The position numbers were made by a program, and so were the translations under genes. Shown here piece by piece: positions 42,991-54,599 of a stretch of DNA of 64,000 bases (its first letter is position 1; every line of letters starts with the position of its first letter). The stretch is from Chrysemys picta bellii (taxonomy: Eukaryota > Chordata > Testudines > Emydidae), in NCBI RefSeq assembly GCF_011386835.1, contig NC_088798.1, forward strand, positions 6,448,001 through 6,512,000, given 5' to 3'. The notes beneath the pieces were generated by a model. That model searched no databases. It was not told the origin of the DNA and saw nothing but the letters and a program-made list of their open reading frames with translations.

Positions 42991-43071
42991 AATTGGGCTC
43001 CTGGGAGCTGGAATCAGGATGAGGGAGAAGGATGGCTTTGCGATTAAGATACAGGACTAGAGCGCTGGGTT

Positions 43072-43452
43072 CTCTGAATATTTTAGTTTTGAGGGAAGCA
43101 GTTTCGGAGTGGAAGGGAAGAGAAGGAGCCTTTACTGAGACCCCTGGACACAGACAGATCCTGTGGTTCCCTCTGGCTCCCTAGCTAGCTGGCACCTCAC
43201 TGGGCCTCTCCAAGTCCTGGATTTAGCACTCGTGGAAGAGGCTGAGTAGCTGCGTAGCATCTTCAGGAAGAGTGTTGGCCAACACTATGGGACCTACTAA
43301 CCATTTCCACTGGGTCTTATTCTGGCATGTGCAGTTAGTGCTGAATACCGCTGGGTGTCTATCAGCAACTGATTCTACTTCCATAATGCCACCTTTAATG
43401 GACTCACTGCCTTCTAAGTCAAAACAATTTTGGCATCCCAGAGATCCTGGTT
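43072..43452 (+). repeat. Local direct duplication, copy 2
   Basis: Second copy, about 1.03 kb downstream of the first in the same orientation. It has extra bases near its start (around 43102) and after GTGCAGTTAGTGCTG. Confidence 0.85.
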
Positions 43453-44110
43453 TCAGCAGAGGCTGCCGCAGTGTGACAGCCCTCACAGAGAGAACATGTT
43501 TCCTGATATGGAATCTACATTTCCTTTTGTTAATTTCATCCGACTTCTCCTTCTACTTCTTCTAGATTCCACCTTACAGAGACTCTAGATCATTTGAAAG
43601 AGCTCAGATAACTGTGTTCTCCCTTTATCTTTCATTTGCACCCTGCCTCTGCACAGAGCCAAAAGAGAAGGCCAAAATGCCCAGATGCTGCAAAAGAGTT
43701 ATGGGTCTGTTATGGGATCCTGTGCAGAAGCAGGAAGTGCCAGGAATCTCCTGAAGAAGCATTTCCTTGGAGTTCTCTAAGTCTGGAGAAACATCTCCAT
43801 CTGTAGCTTTGCCAGTTCACCTGAAACGTGAGATCCCCACTAGGTTTCTTCATCTTGCTAGTTGAGTTCTCAGCCCATTCATAAGTCCAATTATTTGTTG
43901 TCCATGAGTCCTCTAGCTTTTGGGAGCCCAAAACATCTCTTTGAAGAGCTCAGTACCCATCTCTGAATGTGCGCTATGCTCCGGTAAATAAGGAGACTTC
44001 AACGGGAAGCAGTTTGTTCTGGATCCCAAAATTCAAGTGCATCTCAGTGTTAGGAGCTTTATGATATGGCAAATAAGGACTGGAGAACTGGACCGTTGAT
44101 GAACAGTAAG
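43453..44110. other. No recognisable gene or repeat
   Basis: Nothing recognised. Confidence 0.4.
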
Positions 44111-44114
44111 AAGA

Positions 44115-44640
44115 TAAAAATGGCCATACTGGGTCAGACCAATGGTCCATCTATCCTGTCTTGTGATACTGGCCAGTTCCAGATGCTCCAAAGGAAATGA
44201 ACAGAACACGGAAATTTTGAGTGATCCATACCCTATTATCCAGTCCCAGATTCTGGCAGCTGGAGGTTTAGGGATACCCTAGAGCATGAGGCTCCATCCT
44301 TGCCCATCTTGGCTAATAGCCATTGATGGACCTTTCCTCCACGCAATTATCTAATTCTTTTTTTAACCCAGGTGAACTTTTGGCCTTCACAACATCCCCC
44401 GGCAACAAGTTCCAGAGGTTGATTGTGAGTTGTGTGAAGTACTGTACTTCTGTTTTTAACCTGCTGCCTATTAATTTCATGGGATGATCCCTAGGTCTTG
44501 TGTTATGACAAGGAGCAAATAACACTTTTTCTCCACACTATTCATAATTGTATAGGCCTCTGTTGTATCTCCCCTTACATTGAGTTCTGCCCTTCTGCTC
44601 GTGGGGCTTCAACACACCAGGAACTGAACTGTGAACCTCC
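44115..44640 (-). mobile_element. CR1 LINE 3' end
   Basis: Plus-strand GGCCATACTGGGTCAGACCA ATGGTCCATCTA is the reversed CR1 3' UTR. The minus-strand frame 44525-44313 gives NTRPRDHPMKLIGSRLKTEV and LTINLWNLLPGDVVKAKS, the CR1 C-terminus. 5'-truncated and decayed. Confidence 0.88.
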
Positions 44641-45520
44641 AGAGCTCAGAGCATGAGCTGAAGCTATCTGTAGCTAGGGTTGTAACTGACTCAGCTACTC
44701 TGTGGACTGGATACAGGAGGTGACCTATAACTTTCCCTCACCAGTGTGTTCTATACTTCCTCTGATCAAAGGAATAAGTAGGTAAAGAGTGGGAGAAAGG
44801 TAGTATTATCATCCCCTGGAAATTAATCGAAGACCCATTGTTATGGTTGTTTAATATTGCACTGGACAAAGTCTATGGGACTAGACTATGGGGAACAATT
44901 TTTCCTTAGCTGGGTGGCAGAGAAGACCAACCCACAGATGTTTTTCTTCTCTAATGTCCATGACCTTCCAGTGCCCGAAATGAGACAATACAATGGGAAA
45001 ACTACCCTTAAAAAAAGGACTAGGGTTTGGGTTTTCCAGTGGACCTATGTGGGTGAGATGGTCAGCTCCCATTGGCTTTTCACCTTAACTCTGCTAAAAC
45101 CTCGTAAAAAAACCCAGCCTAGAGCTGTTAAATGACTAAATCCATTCTCTCCCTTTGCATCGAATCAGACATTTCAGGAAGTGGCAGGTCCCTCTCAAGG
45201 GCTACCCTGCGAAACCTTCACTCGCACTGAGTAGCAAAACCAATGGGATTACTCGCAGAGTAGGGTAAATCTGCTAAAGAATACTATACATCTTGTCTCA
45301 ATTTAGGTCCCAGTTCTGCACTGGGGCCACGTGTGCTAAACCCCATTGACTTCTACCAAATGGAATCAGAAGTTTTCTTGGTTGGAAAAAGAGCTCAGGA
45401 GATATGGTGGCCCATCCTGTCCATTCACAACTAGATCATCAGGGTTTCCACCTTTTTCCGAGTGGACTTTTACGCAAGGCACATAGGGTCTTCTCCTATT
45501 GAAGTCAATGGGAATTTTGC
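44641..45520. other. No recognisable gene or repeat
   Basis: A 92-codon frame at 44857-45135 has no recognisable features. Single-arm 'GAAGTCAATGGGAATTTTGC' motif near 45500. Confidence 0.35.
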
Positions 45521-45524
45521 CATT

Positions 45525-45995
45525 GACTAGAGCTAGTCAGAAAATGGTGTGTATGTGGGGGGGAACTGAGTTTTCATTGGAAAATTGAAATCTGAAAATA
45601 TTTAAATTTTGAAATGCTGCCTCAGGGGAGTTGTAGTTTGGATGCCTCATGCTCCCATTCTCCTCTTCAGGCCAGCTCCTTGATTAGATGTCTCCCACAA
45701 TGCATCACTAAGTCTCACTCTTGGTGAGGGAATGCAGTGCATCATGGGAGATGAAGTCCAGCTCATGGAGGAGAATGGGAGTACAAGGCACCTGAACTGT
45801 AATTCCCATGAAGCACCGCACCAGCATTTCAGAATCAAAACAGCTGTTTTTTGGCACTGAGTTGTTGTTTTTTCCCAAAAAATTGAAATTTTCCATGAAA
45901 GATAGGTTTGTTTTTGTGAAAAACCTTTTGTTGAAAACCCTGTTTTTTGTTAAAGAGTTTTTATGAAACATTTTCAGGCAGCCCTACCACTGACT
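45525..45995 (+). repeat. A/T-rich foldback repeat with ZNF143-like motifs, copy B
   Basis: The core holds four motif-like sites: TGCCTCAGGGGAGTTGTAGT (45618-45637, minus orientation), GATGTCTCCCACAATGCA (45687-45705), TGCATCATGGGAGATGAAGT (45738-45757, minus) and AACTGTAATTCCCATGAAGC (45795-45814, plus). A/T ends include ATTGGAAAATTGAAATC (45577) and AAAAAATTGAAATTTTCCAT (45876). Same family as 9300-9830. Confidence 0.6.
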
Positions 45996-46259
45996 TCAGA
46001 ATCAGGCCCCAAAATAGCTTTTGCCTCCATTTTCCTACCAATACAATGGTTCTAGTATCCTAGGGGTGGTATTGGATTTAATTAATTTATGTTTGCAAAG
46101 CACGATGAAATCTTGGTTCACAGGTGCTATATATGTGTAAATTATTATTATTCGTTATTGTTAGTGGTGCACAGGCCGCTGGCAGGGTATGAGCCAGGTT
46201 CTGATGCCTGGCATGGTGATCGGTAGCAGTAGAGGAAGGACATGAATCTTGTACTTTAA

Positions 46260-46345
46260 CTAAGAACGGCTGTACTGGGTCAGACCAACGGTCCATCTAG
46301 CCCAGTATCCTGTCTGCCGACAGTGGCCAATGCCACTGCTACTTT
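46260..46345 (-). mobile_element. CR1 3' UTR fragment
   Basis: AACGGCTGTACTGGGTCAGA, CCAACGGTCCATCTAGCCCA, GTATCCTGTCTGCCGACAGT and GGCCAATGCC are the reversed CR1 tail only. Confidence 0.88.
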
Positions 46346-46399
46346 ACCTAGCTCAAACTGGAAGGAGTTTATGATGAAGAATAGTGCTGAAAGTCAGTG

Positions 46400-46630
46400 G
46401 GGCCTACTGGCTAGGAAACTGCTCTGTAAGTTAGGACATTTGGCTTCTATTCCTGGCTCTACTTCATGACCTTGGGAAAGTTGCTTCACCTTCCTCTGTC
46501 TCTTTCCTCTGCCACACTTTGTTTGCTTTGCCTATTTAGAGGGTTAGCTCATTGGGGGCAGGGACTGTCTCTCAGTATGTGACTGCGCACCACCTAACAC
46601 AACAGGTTACCGTATTGCCTATGATTAGTA
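46400..46630 (+). mobile_element. MIR-like CORE-SINE
   Basis: CATTTGGCTTCTATTCCTGG, CATGACCTTGGGAAAGTTGC, then tail GGGTTAGCTCATTGGGGGCA GGGACTGTCTC and ACCACCTAACACAACAG. Confidence 0.75.
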
Positions 46631-48180
46631 GTTAGGAGCATAGAGTGTTTTCTCTTTTAGGGCTGGAAATTGGTTATCCCAGCCTGAAACCCATTTCTGG
46701 CTCTCAAAGTACCAGTGTGGAGGCTAGCTGCCTGCCCTTGCACTATTGATTTAAGAAAATAAATATTATCATTTCAGGCATTGGCGACATTGGGAGAATA
46801 CTCCAGTGTGGCAGAAATGTGTTTTCAACGCACTGCCCTCCACTTAAATGTTGTTTTCCTTCACCGACGGGCAATTAAATTTTAAGAAAACTCTGGGCCC
46901 CCAGGTTTGTCATCACTCGGGTGAGCAATAACCGCTCCGTGCACAATTCCAAAGAGGGAGCAAACTCTGGGAGCTGTCACTTCAGTGCATTGCAGTGACA
47001 GACGGAGTGCATTGCTCAGAGCTGCATGGTCTGCCCTCTTATCTGTTTCCGAAGCAAAGGACGCCAGGGAGAAAAACTCATTGAGGTTCCTTTCAGCCTT
47101 GCATTTGTGGAGGCGGGAGTTGGAAGGATGCTATTATAGGCAAGCTAGAGATTTATGATGCCTACTGATTCTGACATGTGCTATCAGTAGAGCCCCCAAT
47201 TAGTTACAGGTTCTGTTAATCTGTTAAGGCTCCAAGTCGTAACCCGAAGCACTGACCTACCCCAATGGGTCCCAAACCTGCTTCTATAGGAGTCAATGGA
47301 AAAACTCCTTTAAATCTGATTCTGCCCTCACTTTTATCCCGTCCCCAGCACCACCACTGTGTTCAGAGACTGGATCTGGCCCTTGGTAGCTAGTTACTTA
47401 AATCAGCCATTCTGATGCTGATCATTTGCCAACCTGCAAAGCACTGAGCAACCTCAATCTTCAAGAAGCAGCGGAGCGTGACTCAGCATCTCCCAGGGCT
47501 GGGTTTAATGCCACCCACCCTCTGGGAGGAAGGAAACTCAAATGTAATTTGCACCCTGGGTGTCTGAGCGACCCCCTAGAGCTGTGAAGTAGCAGCACAG
47601 CCACCAATGGGTCTAAAACAGAGCCTAGGGAAGCTAGTGGAAAGATTCTCATCCGCTTCATTGGGCTTTTGGGTCAGGTGTATTGTCCCTTTAAGAAAAT
47701 AAGAAGATGAGCATCTAGATTTGTACCCAGAGCTGTGCATGGCATCTAATGCGGTCATGGGGGTCGGAACATCGTGGCACAATTCTGAAGTCTTTAGCAG
47801 CAATGGGAACCAAGGTATCCAAAGACGTCAGTGTGCCCAAACTGGCAGGAAGAGGCTGAGAGCCTCAGTTACAAAACAGTAGCTAGGAAAAATATCACAT
47901 CAGCAGCTTCCTTTGCTCCAGGGCCATTGGGAAAACTGTAGTAAAGATAGGGGACGAACCTGTTTCAAAGGATAGATCTCGGCCCTTTGAGCACTCTGTT
48001 CTGTGCCAACCGCATAGGGATTATGCCACACAGTTGAGCAGTTCTGGTTCCATCCAGCAGAGGGCAGTGACGCATATGCACACTAGCTTGTTGGTTACAC
48101 TGTATTACAAAACAGTTACATAATTGCCATAGGTAGCCTCACTTTGATATTTGCATAGCATTATGTCCTGCATGGTGGTC
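46631..48180. other. No recognisable gene or repeat
   Basis: Largest featureless block in the right half. No domains or dense repeats recognised. Confidence 0.4.
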
Positions 48181-48184
48181 CACA

Positions 48185-48600
48185 ATCTGTGAGGACCGGG
48201 GTATGGGCAGTGAGGCCTAGTGGTTGGAGTCAGGAGCCAGGAAACCAGAACTGGTGTTCAGAGTGGGAGCCAGAGTCAGAATTCAAAGCAACGGTCAAAG
48301 TCAGAGTTGGACTCAAGGGACAAGCCAGAGTTGCAGTTAGGGGTAAGGTAGAGGAGCAGGAATCTGGAGCAAGACAGGAAATCTGGGAGCAGAGGAGGAT
48401 CTGGGATAAGGAGGGCAGGGACAGGCACAGAGACAGGGCTCACGAGTCAGGCAAGTAGGCAGGGACCAAAGTGCTGGCAGCCAGCCAGGGATTCACCTAA
48501 TTACTCAGACAATTTTCTGTGTCTCCTTCTGGCTGAAATAGTGCGTCTGAGCCAATTGGTGAGGCTGGACAGCTCCGCCAACCAGGAACTTTGTGGGCAG
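48185..48600. repeat. Purine-rich degenerate repeat
   Basis: Repeated GAGTCAG / CCAGAGT words over about 250 bases, then GAGCCAATTGGTGAGGCTGG. Resembles 34020-34290. The 89-codon open frame here reflects the low-complexity purine bias. Confidence 0.45.
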
Positions 48601-48834
48601 ACCCGTTGGTGAGCTAGTCCTGTGTTAGTCCCCTTTTCCAGTGATTGCGGTGCAGCAGCAGCTCTGGTCTGAGTACTGCCTGGGACTCCACAGGTCTGGG
48701 TTCAAGACCCCTGACTTCCTGCAAACACTTAAGCGCGTACTTAACTTTGCATATGTGAGTGGTCCTATTGAAGTTAAGCAGATGAGGTACTCTCATAATG
48801 TGGTGATAACACGCTTTCCATTCAGCTAATGTCT

Positions 48835-50580
48835 CTTGAGGACATTAGAGAGAAGCTACTGAAGTTTTTAAATCTGCAGGTCCAGATAACTTGCATCCAA
48901 GAGTTTTAAAAGAGCTGGCTGAGGAGAGTACTGGACTGTTTATGTTGATTTCCAATAAGTCTTGGAGCACTGGGGAAGTTCCAGGAGACTTGAAGAAAGC
49001 CAATGTTGTGCCAATTTTTAAAAAGGGTAAATGGGATGACCCGGGTAATTATAGGCGTGTTAGTCTGACATTGATCCCAGGCAAGATAATGGAGTGACTG
49101 ATATGGGACTCGATTAAGAAGGTAATGTATTGTAATTAATGCAGGTCAACCGGGGTTAAGGTAAAATAGATCCTGTCAAACTAACTTGATTTCTTTCTAT
49201 GAGATTACAAGTTTGGTTGATAATGGTAAATAGTGTTGACATATATCAGAGGGGTAGCTGTGTTAGTCTGGATCTGTAAAAAGCAATAGAGAGTCCTGTG
49301 GCACCTTTAAGACTAATAGATGTATTGGAGCATAACAGGCGTCTGATGAAGTGGGTATTCACCCACGAAAGCTTATGCTCCCATACATCAGTTAGTCTTA
49401 AAGGTGCCACAGGACTCTCTGTTGCTTTTTAGTGTTGACATAATATACTTAGACGTCTGTAAGATGTTTGACTTGGTACTGCACAACAGTTTGATTAAAT
49501 AGCGAGAATGATATAAACTTAACGTGCCACACATTCAATGGATTAAAAAACTGGCTAACTGATAGGCCTTAAAATGTAACTGTAAATGGAAAATCATTAT
49601 CAAACAAGTGTGTTTCCACTGGGGTCCTGCAGGGATCAGTTCTGGGCCTTGTGCAATTTAACATTTTCATCAATGACCTGGAAGAAAACATAAAATCATC
49701 ACTGATAAACTTTGCAGATGACCCCAAAATTGGAGAAGTGGTAAATAATGAAGAGGACAGCTCATGGAGTCAGAGCAATCAGGACTGCAGGAGCACTTTG
49801 GTGCAAACCAAGAATATGCATTGTAATATGGCTAAATGTGAATGGGTACATCGAGGAACAAGGAATGTAGGCCATACTTATGTGATGGGGGACTCTATCC
49901 TGGGAAGCAGTGACTCTGAAAAAGATTTTGGGGTCATGATGGATAATCAGCTGCACATGAGCTTCTAGTGTGACACTGTGGTCCATAGACCTAGTGGGAT
50001 CCTGGGATGCATGAACAGGGGAATCTTGAGTAGAAGTAGAGAGGTTTTTTAACCTCTGTATTTGGCACTGGTGCAATTGCTGCTGGAATCCTGTGTCTAG
50101 TTCTGGTGCCCACAATTCAAGAAGAATGTTGAGGAAATGGGAGAGGGTTCAGAGAAGAGCCACAAGAATGATCAAAGGATTACAGAACATGCCGTATAGT
50201 GACCGACTGAGCTCTTTGTATCTATTTCGCTTAACAAAGAGAAGGATAAGGGTGACATAAGTCCCTACATGGGGAACAAATATTTAATAATGGGCTCTTC
50301 AGTCTAGCCGAGAACGGTACAACATGATCCAATGGCTGGAAGTTGAAGCTAGACAAATTCAGACTGGAAATAAGGTGTAAATTTGTAACAGTGAGAGAAA
50401 TTAACCATTGGAACAATGTACCAAGTGTTGTGGTGGATTCTCCATCACTGACAATTTTGCAATCAAGGTTGGATGTTTTTTTTTCTCAGAGATCTGCTCT
50501 GGGGATTTTGGGGGGGAAGTTCTATAGTCTGTTATACAGGACGTCGGGCTAGATGATCACAATGGGCCTTGGAATCTACG
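48835..50580 (+). mobile_element. CR1-type LINE, 1.7 kb, interrupted by a foldback insert
   Basis: Starts in the reverse transcriptase N-terminal part (NLHPRVLKELAEE near 48890, then EVPGDLKKANVVPIFKKGKW, DDPGNYRRVSL), continues through the palm (DVCKMFDLVLHNSL near 49455; FNIFINDLEENIKSSLINFA, DDPKIGEV near 49655-49735) to the C-terminus (VREINHWNNVPSVVVDSPS near 50390) and 3' tail (CTAGATGATCACAATGGGCC, 50549-50568). The catalytic FADD is intact as FADD (NFADDPK), but stops and frameshifts are frequent. The repeat at 49244-49429 splits it. Confidence 0.88.
49231..49442. mobile_element. Foldback insert with 13-bp target duplication, nested in LINE
   Basis: Insert 49244-49429 begins TATCAGAGGGGTAGCTGTGT. 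TAGTGTTGACATA occurs on both sides (49231-49243, 49430-49442). The interior is a large hairpin: left arm about 49278-49336 (AAAAGCAATAGAGAGTCCTG ... GTATTGGAGCATA) and right arm about 49373-49429 (TATGCTCCCATACATCAGTT ... ACTCTCTGTTGCTTTT), with a loop that is itself palindromic (GTGGGTATTCACCCAC, 49351-49366). The 13-bp duplication fits target-primed reverse transcription; the inverted arms would fit twin priming or a true foldback element. Confidence 0.85.
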
Positions 50581-50763
50581 AATAACCTATTCACAAATGT
50601 TTGCAGAATCAGGCCTTGGCTAGTAACTTTGCATCAGAACCAAAAGGCTTTGCCTTCCAGGAGACAGTAGGTCAGGTTTGCAGGACTCACTATGTTCTCT
50701 CAGTCAGCTGCAGAGTCCTGGATGACTGAGAAGTTGGAGAGGGAGAAGGACTCGCTGCAGAAA
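50581..50763. other. Short unassigned spacer
   Basis: Nothing recognised between the LINE tail and the next MITE. Confidence 0.4.
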
Positions 50764-51030
50764 TGACTAGCCAATGGCGCTGGAATACTTTTTATAGTGG
50801 GGGGTACGGTGCCCCCCCCTCACCCAGTCCATGCCACTCCCTAGAGCTGGGGCTGGGAGCAGAGCTGGGGCTCCGGGACGGGGGGACATGGACAGGGGTA
50901 TTGGAGCCAAGGTTGAGGCCACATTTGAGGGTGGGGGCAGAGCTCCGGGCACGGGGCCAGGAGCAGAGCCCCGTGTAAAACTTGGGGGTGCACCCCCCAC
51001 ACCTCTAGTTCCTGCACCTATGTGAATAGC
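50764..51030 (+). mobile_element. hAT-like MITE, 251 bp
   Basis: Element 50772-51022 begins CAATGGCGCTGGAATAC and ends TAGTTCCTGCACCTATG; the ends are inverted (CA.AGGTGC.GGAA.TA). A second inverted pair GGGGGGTAC.GTGCCCCCCC / GGGGGTGCACCCCCC lies inside each end. TGACTAGC and TGAATAGC flank it, an 8-bp duplication with one mismatch. GC-rich interior. Confidence 0.85.
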
Positions 51031-52344
51031 AGGTGACATCGAGTCTGATTCTACATTGTTTGCACTTCCAAAACCTCGATTTACTTCAGCGATAAAGCTT
51101 TTATGCAGATGTCACTAAACTGCATGCTGGGTAGAAACGACAGCTGGCTTTAGGATTCTATTGAAGATCATTTTCAACCAACAACAGCGTTGGCAAAAGA
51201 GCTGGTATTTTAAAAGTAGACACTGTGAAAAATAAAAGCAGCTTCTAGTGTAAAAATTAAATCTGCTCCAGGTTAAGAGCATTGTAATTAAGTGGGTTTT
51301 TTAATATGCCCCCAAAGTCTTAGATTAGTTATCCATCAGTGCCCACTTAGATTAGTTTGGGCATTTGTATTCATTCTAGAGCAGGGTGAATGCTGCAAAA
51401 TAAAGTGAACATTTGTCTGAATTTTCAAATGAGTTTGCTCCGATTGTGTTGGTGAACCTTCCCGGTGCACTTTCCACGAATGTTCTAATGAATGATCTTT
51501 ACTAGCGTGAGCCCTTGTGAAAGAGGGGTTTTAAGCTGGTGTGTGCGAAGATTCAGCAAAAGTGAGTTTCAAGCAGCAAAGCTACTCAACAGCTAGGAGA
51601 ACTGAACATTGTACACTCAAATTTGCACTGTTGTGGGTGAGTGAACTAAGACAACCAGTGGGGGAGCAGAGCAGTTTTGTGTTTGATTCTGATCTCACAT
51701 GGTTTTACACCAGTGTGGAAGGAAAACAGAATCCGACTCCATGTGACTGACTCATTGCAGGTTTCAGGTATTTTGGATTAACTGTTCATGAGCAATGTGC
51801 TAGACCAAGATTTAGCTCTTGAGAATTTTGCCAGTAATTGGAAAATGTTGGGTGCACTTGAGAATTTTGCAGCATGTGGACAGAAACGGAGGAGAAATGT
51901 GTTGAATAAATTGTTTGTTATGAATTACTGACCCACCTCTAATTCAGCGGATATATTTATGACAGTTATTTGAAAGAGAAAAGTCCTCAGTGGATCTACA
52001 TCCACCTTTCCACTATTTATTCAGTTTGCCTAATGATTTGACACTAATCCTTAAAGGTTTCTGACTTTCTATTAAATATACCCAAGAGTAAATATATTTC
52101 TGGTTTATTTTAGAAATGTAGGGCTGGATGGAACCTCATCTTTGGGGGGGAAAAAGCACATTTCCACAGAAAAACATACTATTCTTCCACTAATGAGTCC
52201 TGTTTAAATGGAAAGTTTTTTTTTCAGATGAGATAGAAAACCCAAAGTCCTTACCGTTTCTGGTTATAAAAGCTCCCATGGCACTTTTTATTGCAGGAGT
52301 GTTTAATCCAAGGATTTTTAGCACAAACTAGGCAATAGAGAAAG
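51031..52344. other. No recognisable gene or repeat
   Basis: Single-copy-looking, AT-rich. Confidence 0.4.
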
Positions 52345-52580
52345 GAGGGAGAAGTGGTTAGGGTGCTGATTTGGGACTTGAGACACCTTGGTTTAATTCC
52401 CTTCTCTGCCACAGGCTTCCTGTGTGACCATGGGCAAGTCACTTAATTTGTCTGTGCCTCTGTTTCTCATCTGGAAAATGAGGATTACAACTCTACCTCA
52501 CGGGGGTGTTGTGGGGATCAATACATTAAAGATCATGCAGTGTAATGGGGGCCATATAAGTGCCTTCGATAGATAGAATT
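52345..52580 (+). mobile_element. MIR-like CORE-SINE, well preserved
   Basis: GTGGTTAGGGTGCTGATTTG, CTGTGTGACCATGGGCAAGT, CACTTAATTTGTCTGTGCCT, GGTGTTGTGGGGATCAATAC and GGGGCCATATAAGTGCC follow the MIR from tRNA-like head to tail. Confidence 0.88.
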
Positions 52581-54599
52581 ACCTACTTCCAACCTAAAAT
52601 TTCCCCTGCTATTACAGATGGACACGGTATTCACCACTTTGTCCTAAACTGTTGTACAGTGTTGTTGTGCACTGTTAAATCACTTCTGCCTCTCATCCCA
52701 GAAATGGGGTACTGTAGGAATGTGAAGTGATGTATATTGTAATAAAGTGACATATAGATATATATACACTATATTAAACTGACTACTATATATGTATGTT
52801 AGTTTATTACTGTTGGTTACAGTATTTATATATATATGTGGCTGGAATCAGAATTGCTCAGCTGTGTGCCATAAGCCCTATACTGCTAACAGCCAATGGA
52901 GATTCTCAAGTGGTGCTAGTGGGGGGGTGGGCAAACTGCGCCTTTGGCACAGGAGGATCAAAGTTCTATATCGATTGCCATGATGAAGCTCTGGGGATCC
53001 AGGGGAGGTCCCTGACTTGTTACAATGTAATGGCAAGGATGCTTTGCATTTCTGTGCTTCCTTGGAGCCAGAATGACCCATCCGTACATTATATTGTTTG
53101 TAAAGTGCGTTGGCATTTTTCTGGCATGGACTCCATAACTCTAAAATCATCGGGTTAACTTTTCATACGTGCCTGAGTGTCCCTGAAGGTCAGTGGGCCT
53201 TAGGCTCCTAAGGTGCTTGGGCGCTTTTGAAAACATTGCCCATTATCAGGCATGCTAGTCATCTGCAAACATCCTGTCGGCAAGTAAACGCTTGCTGGAA
53301 AATTCCAAACAAGCTTTGATACAACGAGTTGCAAAAGAAACCACCACACTTGTTAAACAAATGTGCACGTTTTTTAATCACACTTTTTCTCCTAGCAATT
53401 AAAAGCAATTTGGCCTCTGCATGCTAACATCTCGGTCTCCATAGGCAGAGAAGATGCACAGTTTGACCTCAGTGATTTGCATCAATGTGAGTGAGTAGAT
53501 AATTGGGCCTTGTATATACTAGCTGCAAACAGGACAAGAGACACAAGACAAAGTTGCTACAGAGGCTGGCTTTTCGAGGTGATCAGTAACATCCCATTGA
53601 CTTCCAAGACTCAGCACCTCTTCAGATGAGGCCTTTTGGTTACCATGATTATTTATGTGTTAAACAATCTGATCGTTGCATGGCTCATACCTATGAGAAA
53701 ACTCTTTATAACGATTAAGGAGGGCCACATGCCAGGAAAAAAATATTTTCCCACTAGGGAAAGGTCATCTGTGAAATTTCATGAACAATTGCCATGTTCT
53801 CTAAATGGCCCCTTTTTTTTGTAATTGCGTGTCAGACCAAGTGCACTCAAACCGTAAGCAGTGTTTGATACAAGGAGAGTGAAATGAGATAATCCATGTT
53901 TTCATCATTCATAGGCTGCTCTTTTCACAGGCCGTGGGCCGTACTTTATTAGGTTGAGCAGCTCGGGGCGGGCAAGAAAGACCCGGGCCTTTCTCATCAG
54001 TATGAGAATCACCCAGTGAATGGTTTCCAAGTGTTTACTCAGCATTTGTCTCGTGGTTCATCAGAGGAATGGGGAGAGGGGTGCCGACAGATCTTTTGTC
54101 CGACTGAACTGCCTGATGTGTTATGACAATGTTCCATGAATATGCAGAATGGCAGAAGGGATTAGACCTAGCACAATTCCCCTCTGGCATTTTTTTTTTT
54201 TTTTTTTTGCCTGGGATGTTCAGAGCTTTAAGGGTGACCTGTTCACAGTCAGGGCACCAAACATCAGATTTTCCTGTAGATAGGGGTGTAAAAAATCCCA
54301 CACTTGTCCAAAGTTGTTAACATCTGACTGGAAGGTTGGCCAGTCTTATCTCATGGCCTTCTCTTTATAACGTTTCAACTGGCGCTAATGGCCTAATCAA
54401 AGGCATTGTTTTGTAGGAGACATGTAAATATTGGGGGGGGGGTAATTAACGCCTGAGTCAATCAATCACACATGGGGTTCAGGCCAGTAATAGCTCTGTT
54501 GGCTTCTGCTGAATAGATAGTTTCTGCTACTTCCTGGTAAATCTTTTCCTCTTGCTTACCATAGTCCTGGAGATGTTAAGACACAGGCTGGCCATGTCT
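52581..54599. other. No recognisable gene
   Basis: Contains AT dinucleotide-rich patches (52753-52800, 52827-52840) and a degenerate repeat piece at 53165-53250 (GGGCCTTAGGCTCCTAAGGT). A 120-codon frame at 52796-53158 has no recognisable features. Confidence 0.35.
54190..54208 (+). repeat. Poly-T run (19)
   Basis: Uninterrupted T run. Flanks were checked for a minus-strand retrocopy; no homologous gene sequence or target duplication was found. Confidence 0.9.

Noticed and set aside
54190..54208. Poly-T run as the tail of a minus-strand retrocopy
   Set aside because: No gene homology downstream and no flanking duplication seen.
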